Shown piece after piece: positions 61,316 to 64,000 of a stretch of DNA of 64,000 nucleotides. Origin of the DNA: Candidatus Dependentiae bacterium (lineage in GTDB: Bacteria > Babelota > Babeliae > Babelales > JACPOV01). Within the stretch, counting starts at the first letter, position 1; every line of letters starts with the position of its first letter. The notes under the pieces are model-generated. The model was not told where the DNA came from and did no database searches. It saw only the letters and a program-made list of their open reading frames with translations. The translations under genes and the position numbers were made by a program. Location of the stretch: assembly GCA_016191325.1 (NCBI GenBank), contig JACPOV010000008.1, positions 445,270 to 509,269 on the forward strand. The letters run 5' to 3'.

Positions 61316-61645
61316 TTAAAGAATTGTGCATTTTTTAGTTTTTCTATCAACGCTTGTTTTCAGCCAATCCTTTCCATCACGCACAAACGTAAAAGTTTTT
61401 ATCTTCTTCATTTCAGGAACGTCTACGATAATACTAGTAATATCCTTGTCAATTTCGTCGATTTCTTTCAGGTACTTAAGTATCTTCTCTCCCTTTCTCT
61501 CACAAACAACACTTTCGATACCCATCTGCCTTGCAGAATGAAGGTAGGCAATCACGCTGTAAGTACCAACTTTATTCTCCGGATCTGTACAGTAAGATTT
61601 AAAAATAAGCACGACTAGAAATACTAAACAAATGTACCGACGCAT
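61316..61645 (-). CDS. Small secreted protein, family C
   Basis: A 109-residue protein with a signal peptide (MRRYICLVFLVVLIFKSYC). Mid-chain strands (TSIIVDVPEM, KTFTFVRDGKDW) and the KKC ending parallel the gene at 60922. RBS AGGGAT. Function unknown. Confidence 0.75.
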   Translation of the reverse strand: MRRYICLVFLVVLIFKSYCTDPENKVGTYSVIAYLHSARQMGIESVVCERKGEKILKYLKEIDEIDKDITSIIVDVPEMKKIKTFTFVRDGKDWLKTSVDRKTKKCTIL

Positions 61646-61756
61646 AAATATCCCTGGAATAAAAGGCTTTTTTTCAAAATAAGATTATTTTAAAAAAGGT
61701 TTTTATACAAGCTTTATAGATTATGTCGCATCATGATTGAGTATTATTAAAAAGAA

Positions 61757-61784
61757 AAAGGAGCGCTTTGGAAAGTGCTCCTTT
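61757..61784 (-). terminator. Rho-independent terminator
   Basis: AAAGGAGCGCTT pairs with AAGTGCTCCTTT (one G-T pair) around a 4-base loop and continues into T on the minus strand, after the gene ending at 61819. Confidence 0.8.
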
Positions 61785-61818
61785 ACAAATCATTTTCGAA
61801 GGAAAATATTAAAAATTA

Positions 61819-62439
61819 TTACTTAGATGATGGCCAGAACGAACAAGCAAATGAAACAACTCCCATACCGATGAGAGCTCGTTTAACCCAAGGAATGTAG
61901 GCAATATTGCCTTCTATATGACGCTTCACAAAAACGTTTGTTTCTTTCGCTGAATCTGGATGACTAATTTTATTAATCTCTTTACTTTTTTCATCTCTTT
62001 TCACCCTTAAGGGAGTGAACCGGCAGGTGCCCCATTCTGGCTCAATGACCCAACGCTCTTTAATTGTTTTTCCCAAGCCTGTTTTGCGTTCTAAAGAGAA
62101 ATGGATATCCCCACTATATTGTATTTGCTCTATATCTCCCACTATTTTCCAACCGCGCTGCAAACGTTGATCCATTAAAGAATCAAACGCTTTATTTTCT
62201 AATCTCCGCCCTTCCTTTTGATTCATGCTTTCATTCTTGCGTGCGCACCGATCATGCTCGAATTTAGTTAATAACTTTTCCGCACCGAAACCCAAAGCCG
62301 CAATCCCAATTCCTGCAGTTCGCAATTTATTATTGCCAAACCAATTGATAAAAGCACCCTTTGAGACTTCCCCTTGAGAATTTGACCCGAAAGCTGTTAT
62401 GAAAGAGAAAAAAAATAAAATTCTTCGTATTTTTTTCAT
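61819..62439 (-). CDS. Membrane protein of two-helix family B
   Basis: A 206-residue protein. ATG 62439 is preferred over 62451 because a GGA-rich RBS lies just upstream and the signal-like leader (RRILFFFSFITAFG) follows. An inner segment (NKLRTAGIGIAALGFGAEKLL) and a C-terminal one (WVKRALIGMGVVSFACSFW) frame a soluble domain with KTGLGKTIKER. These features match the two genes that precede it in transcription. Function unknown. Confidence 0.78.
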   Translation of the reverse strand: MKKIRRILFFFSFITAFGSNSQGEVSKGAFINWFGNNKLRTAGIGIAALGFGAEKLLTKFEHDRCARKNESMNQKEGRRLENKAFDSLMDQRLQRGWKIVGDIEQIQYSGDIHFSLERKTGLGKTIKERWVIEPEWGTCRFTPLRVKRDEKSKEINKISHPDSAKETNVFVKRHIEGNIAYIPWVKRALIGMGVVSFACSFWPSSK

Positions 62440-62639
62440 AAATCCATCCATATCTTTATAAAATGAATAATTACCTAAAGATTACACCCAATACGGAAAT
62501 TTGTCAAATAGAAATATTTTCAAAGAAATAGACGATTTTTATAGATGGCTAGCAAGAAAACTAATTAACTATATTCACCTGGTAAATCGATAAAATGATC
62601 CCTAAAATAATGCGTACTAATGATAACTAAAAAAATGTA

Positions 62640-63224
62640 TTAGTCAAAAATAGCGCTTTTTAATAGAGCAATTGCTCCAATTCCAGTAAATGCATTTTGC
62701 ACCCAATCAGCATAAGCTACATGCTTAAGCTCTCTCCCGAGATTTGTGACAATAAGATTATCATCAATGCAGTCGATCTCGATCTTATTCAATCCGTCTC
62801 CATCTTCTATTGGAGTAAAAAGAGTGATTGTTCTCCCACTCGCATTCAAATCAATTTTATCTTTTAACTGCTTTCCCAGGGGAGTAATTTTTTGAAAAGT
62901 AACTATTACATTGTTATTATCTTTTCCCAATCCCCAATTCCATAAAAAACCTTTTTGGATTTTTTCATTTATTAAAGAACAAATTCCATCTTTTTTCATA
63001 TTTTTAGCATTTACTGGATTATTGAGCATATACTGATGCAATCTTTTATTTTCAATTTCACGAATAATGCGCTTAGCCAAAAGTCCTCCTCCGATCAATC
63101 CAATCCCCGCAATGCCCAGCTTGTGATTTGCTAACCAAGAACTAGCGGATGAAAGGATAGTATCTTGCGGCTCCGCATGAGCTAACAGTGAAACTACTAA
63201 AACAACAAACGCTGCTTTTTTCAT
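62640..63224 (-). CDS. Membrane protein of two-helix family B
   Basis: A 194-residue protein nearly identical at its start to the 63325 gene: a signal peptide, then QDTILSSASSWLANHKLGI and AGIGLIGGG. The middle diverges, and the end is again shared (ELKHVAYADWVQNAFTGIG). Such a conserved frame with a variable middle suggests recent duplication with divergence of the exposed part. RBS AAGGAAA. Function unknown. Confidence 0.82.
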   Translation of the reverse strand: MKKAAFVVLVVSLLAHAEPQDTILSSASSWLANHKLGIAGIGLIGGGLLAKRIIREIENKRLHQYMLNNPVNAKNMKKDGICSLINEKIQKGFLWNWGLGKDNNNVIVTFQKITPLGKQLKDKIDLNASGRTITLFTPIEDGDGLNKIEIDCIDDNLIVTNLGRELKHVAYADWVQNAFTGIGAIALLKSAIFD

Positions 63225-63324
63225 ATTTCTTTCCTTATCAAATCTATTTTTATTTTTTTAGATGTTATCCAATAAAGAGTGATGCCAACAGTAATTGCCT
63301 ACCGAGCACCTAACCTGTCCCTTA

Positions 63325-63906
63325 TTACCGATTACTTAAAGCGAAGCTTTTAAATACCGCCAATACTCCAATTCCCACGAATGCTCTTTGCACCCAATCA
63401 GCATACGCTACTTGCTTAAGCTCTCTCACATGATGTATCACAGTAATTTCGTCAGCAGACGAGACTATTCTGATCTCTTCCCGATCCTTAAAAAAAATCA
63501 CAGATTTGTCTTTCGGAACGGTTAATCGAATTTTATCTTCCAACTCTTTTCCTAGTGCTGTATTTTTTTTAAAAGTCCAATTAAGAATTGAATTGTCCAG
63601 ATTTTCCCCTATCTGCGAACTTTCTGAAAAACCGTTTTGGACTTTTTCATTCAATAAAGTGGAAATTTCTGATGCTTTCATATTTTGAGTATTTACTACA
63701 TTATCGAGCCTGTAGCAATCCAATCTTTTATTTTCTACTGACTGAATGTAGCGCTTTGCAATAAATCCTCCGCCGATCAATCCGATCCCTGCAATGCCCA
63801 GCTTGTGATTTGCTAACCAAGAACCCGCGGATGAAAGAATAGTATCTTGCGGCTGCGCATGCATCAAAAATGAGATCGTTAATAAAAAGAGAACTACTTT
63901 TTTCAT
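63325..63906 (-). CDS. Membrane protein of two-helix family B
   Basis: A 193-residue paralogue of the 62640 gene. Shared parts are QDTILSSAGSWLANHKLGI with AGIGLIGGG near the N-terminus and ELKQVAYADWVQRAFVGIG at the C-terminus. The middle (about residues 75-165) is much less similar. A signal peptide (VVLFLLTISFLMHAQ) is present. First gene of the leftward run. Function unknown. Confidence 0.82.
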   Translation of the reverse strand: MKKVVLFLLTISFLMHAQPQDTILSSAGSWLANHKLGIAGIGLIGGGFIAKRYIQSVENKRLDCYRLDNVVNTQNMKASEISTLLNEKVQNGFSESSQIGENLDNSILNWTFKKNTALGKELEDKIRLTVPKDKSVIFFKDREEIRIVSSADEITVIHHVRELKQVAYADWVQRAFVGIGVLAVFKSFALSNR

Positions 63907-63969
63907 TGATTATTCCTCGTGAGAGCGATTTTTATCTTCATTGTACTCATCGTCGCTAAAAAGTAAAAA

Positions 63970-63998
63970 AAAGAGGCACACTAAGCGCCTCTTTACAT
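63970..63998. terminator. Hairpin at window edge
   Basis: AAAGAGGC pairs with GCCTCTTT around a 9-base loop, near the right edge. Probably terminates a rightward-lying gene outside the window. Confidence 0.6.
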
Positions 63999-64000
63999 AT

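Overview
The window is AT-rich bacterial chromosome, estimated by eye at just under 40% GC. It suggests a reduced-genome, host-associated bacterium with a Gram-negative type envelope, most like Candidatus Dependentiae (TM6). That placement is inference. It rests on an unusually high share of small signal-peptide proteins with no recognisable family, tandem families of such proteins, eukaryote-like domains behind signal peptides (DOT1-like methyltransferase, MYND finger, macro domain, ATAD3-like AAA+), ankyrin repeats, and an archaeal/eukaryotic-type prolyl-tRNA synthetase. Chlamydiae or Rickettsiales-like lineages are less likely but not excluded from sequence alone. I recognise no tRNA, rRNA, CRISPR array, insertion sequence or prophage.

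Layout. 1-5 kb: the 3' part of ileS, three tandem secreted paralogues, and a candidate small RNA or attenuated leader with a near-consensus promoter. 5-9.5 kb: a membrane-anchored protein resembling an AAA+ domain that has lost its ATPase motifs, a large secreted protein with a J-like domain lacking HPD, and a three-gene minor-pseudopilin operon. 9.5-13 kb: rplI-dnaB, a secreted unknown, and ruvC. 13-19 kb: a Cys-rich secreted protein, a secreted AhpD-like protein, a Cache plus Cys-loop-receptor-like membrane protein, a secreted subtilase and a thioredoxin-like protein. 19-22 kb: dnaN-recF, then a secreted DOT1-like methyltransferase with an ankyrin gene. 22-32 kb: VKOR-DoxX, HdeD-like and methyltransferase genes and a run of secreted proteins, including two M48-like metallopeptidases and a MYND protein. 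32-41 kb: xer, proS, a pterin dehydratase-MazG fusion, a NUDIX gene, a beta-propeller-like secreted protein, mntH, a coiled-coil protein, a candidate minus-strand RNA and a secreted alpha/beta hydrolase. 41-45.5 kb: a secreted macro domain, the ATAD3-like AAA+, a third M48-like protein and a pair of small secreted proteins.

45.6-55.2 kb is a dense leftward housekeeping cluster: carD-miaA-SPOR-ppiD-recA-infC-rpmI-rplT, then a ZapB-like gene, zapA, rny and ymdB. At 55.2-55.6 kb transcription diverges around an AT-rich gap. 55.6-64 kb holds an EamA transporter, a secreted unknown, a GC-rich non-coding block, dnaK behind a consensus promoter, and a leftward cluster of six small envelope proteins in two paralogous families.

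How it fits together: housekeeping functions (translation, replication and repair, RNA decay, division) are interleaved with an envelope and secretome layer. VKOR plus the thioredoxin-like protein could oxidise the Cys-rich secreted proteins, PpiD could fold exported proteins, and the pseudopilins could belong to a secretion or competence machine. The eukaryote-like secreted proteins are the best candidates for host interaction. No export route into a host is shown by this sequence.
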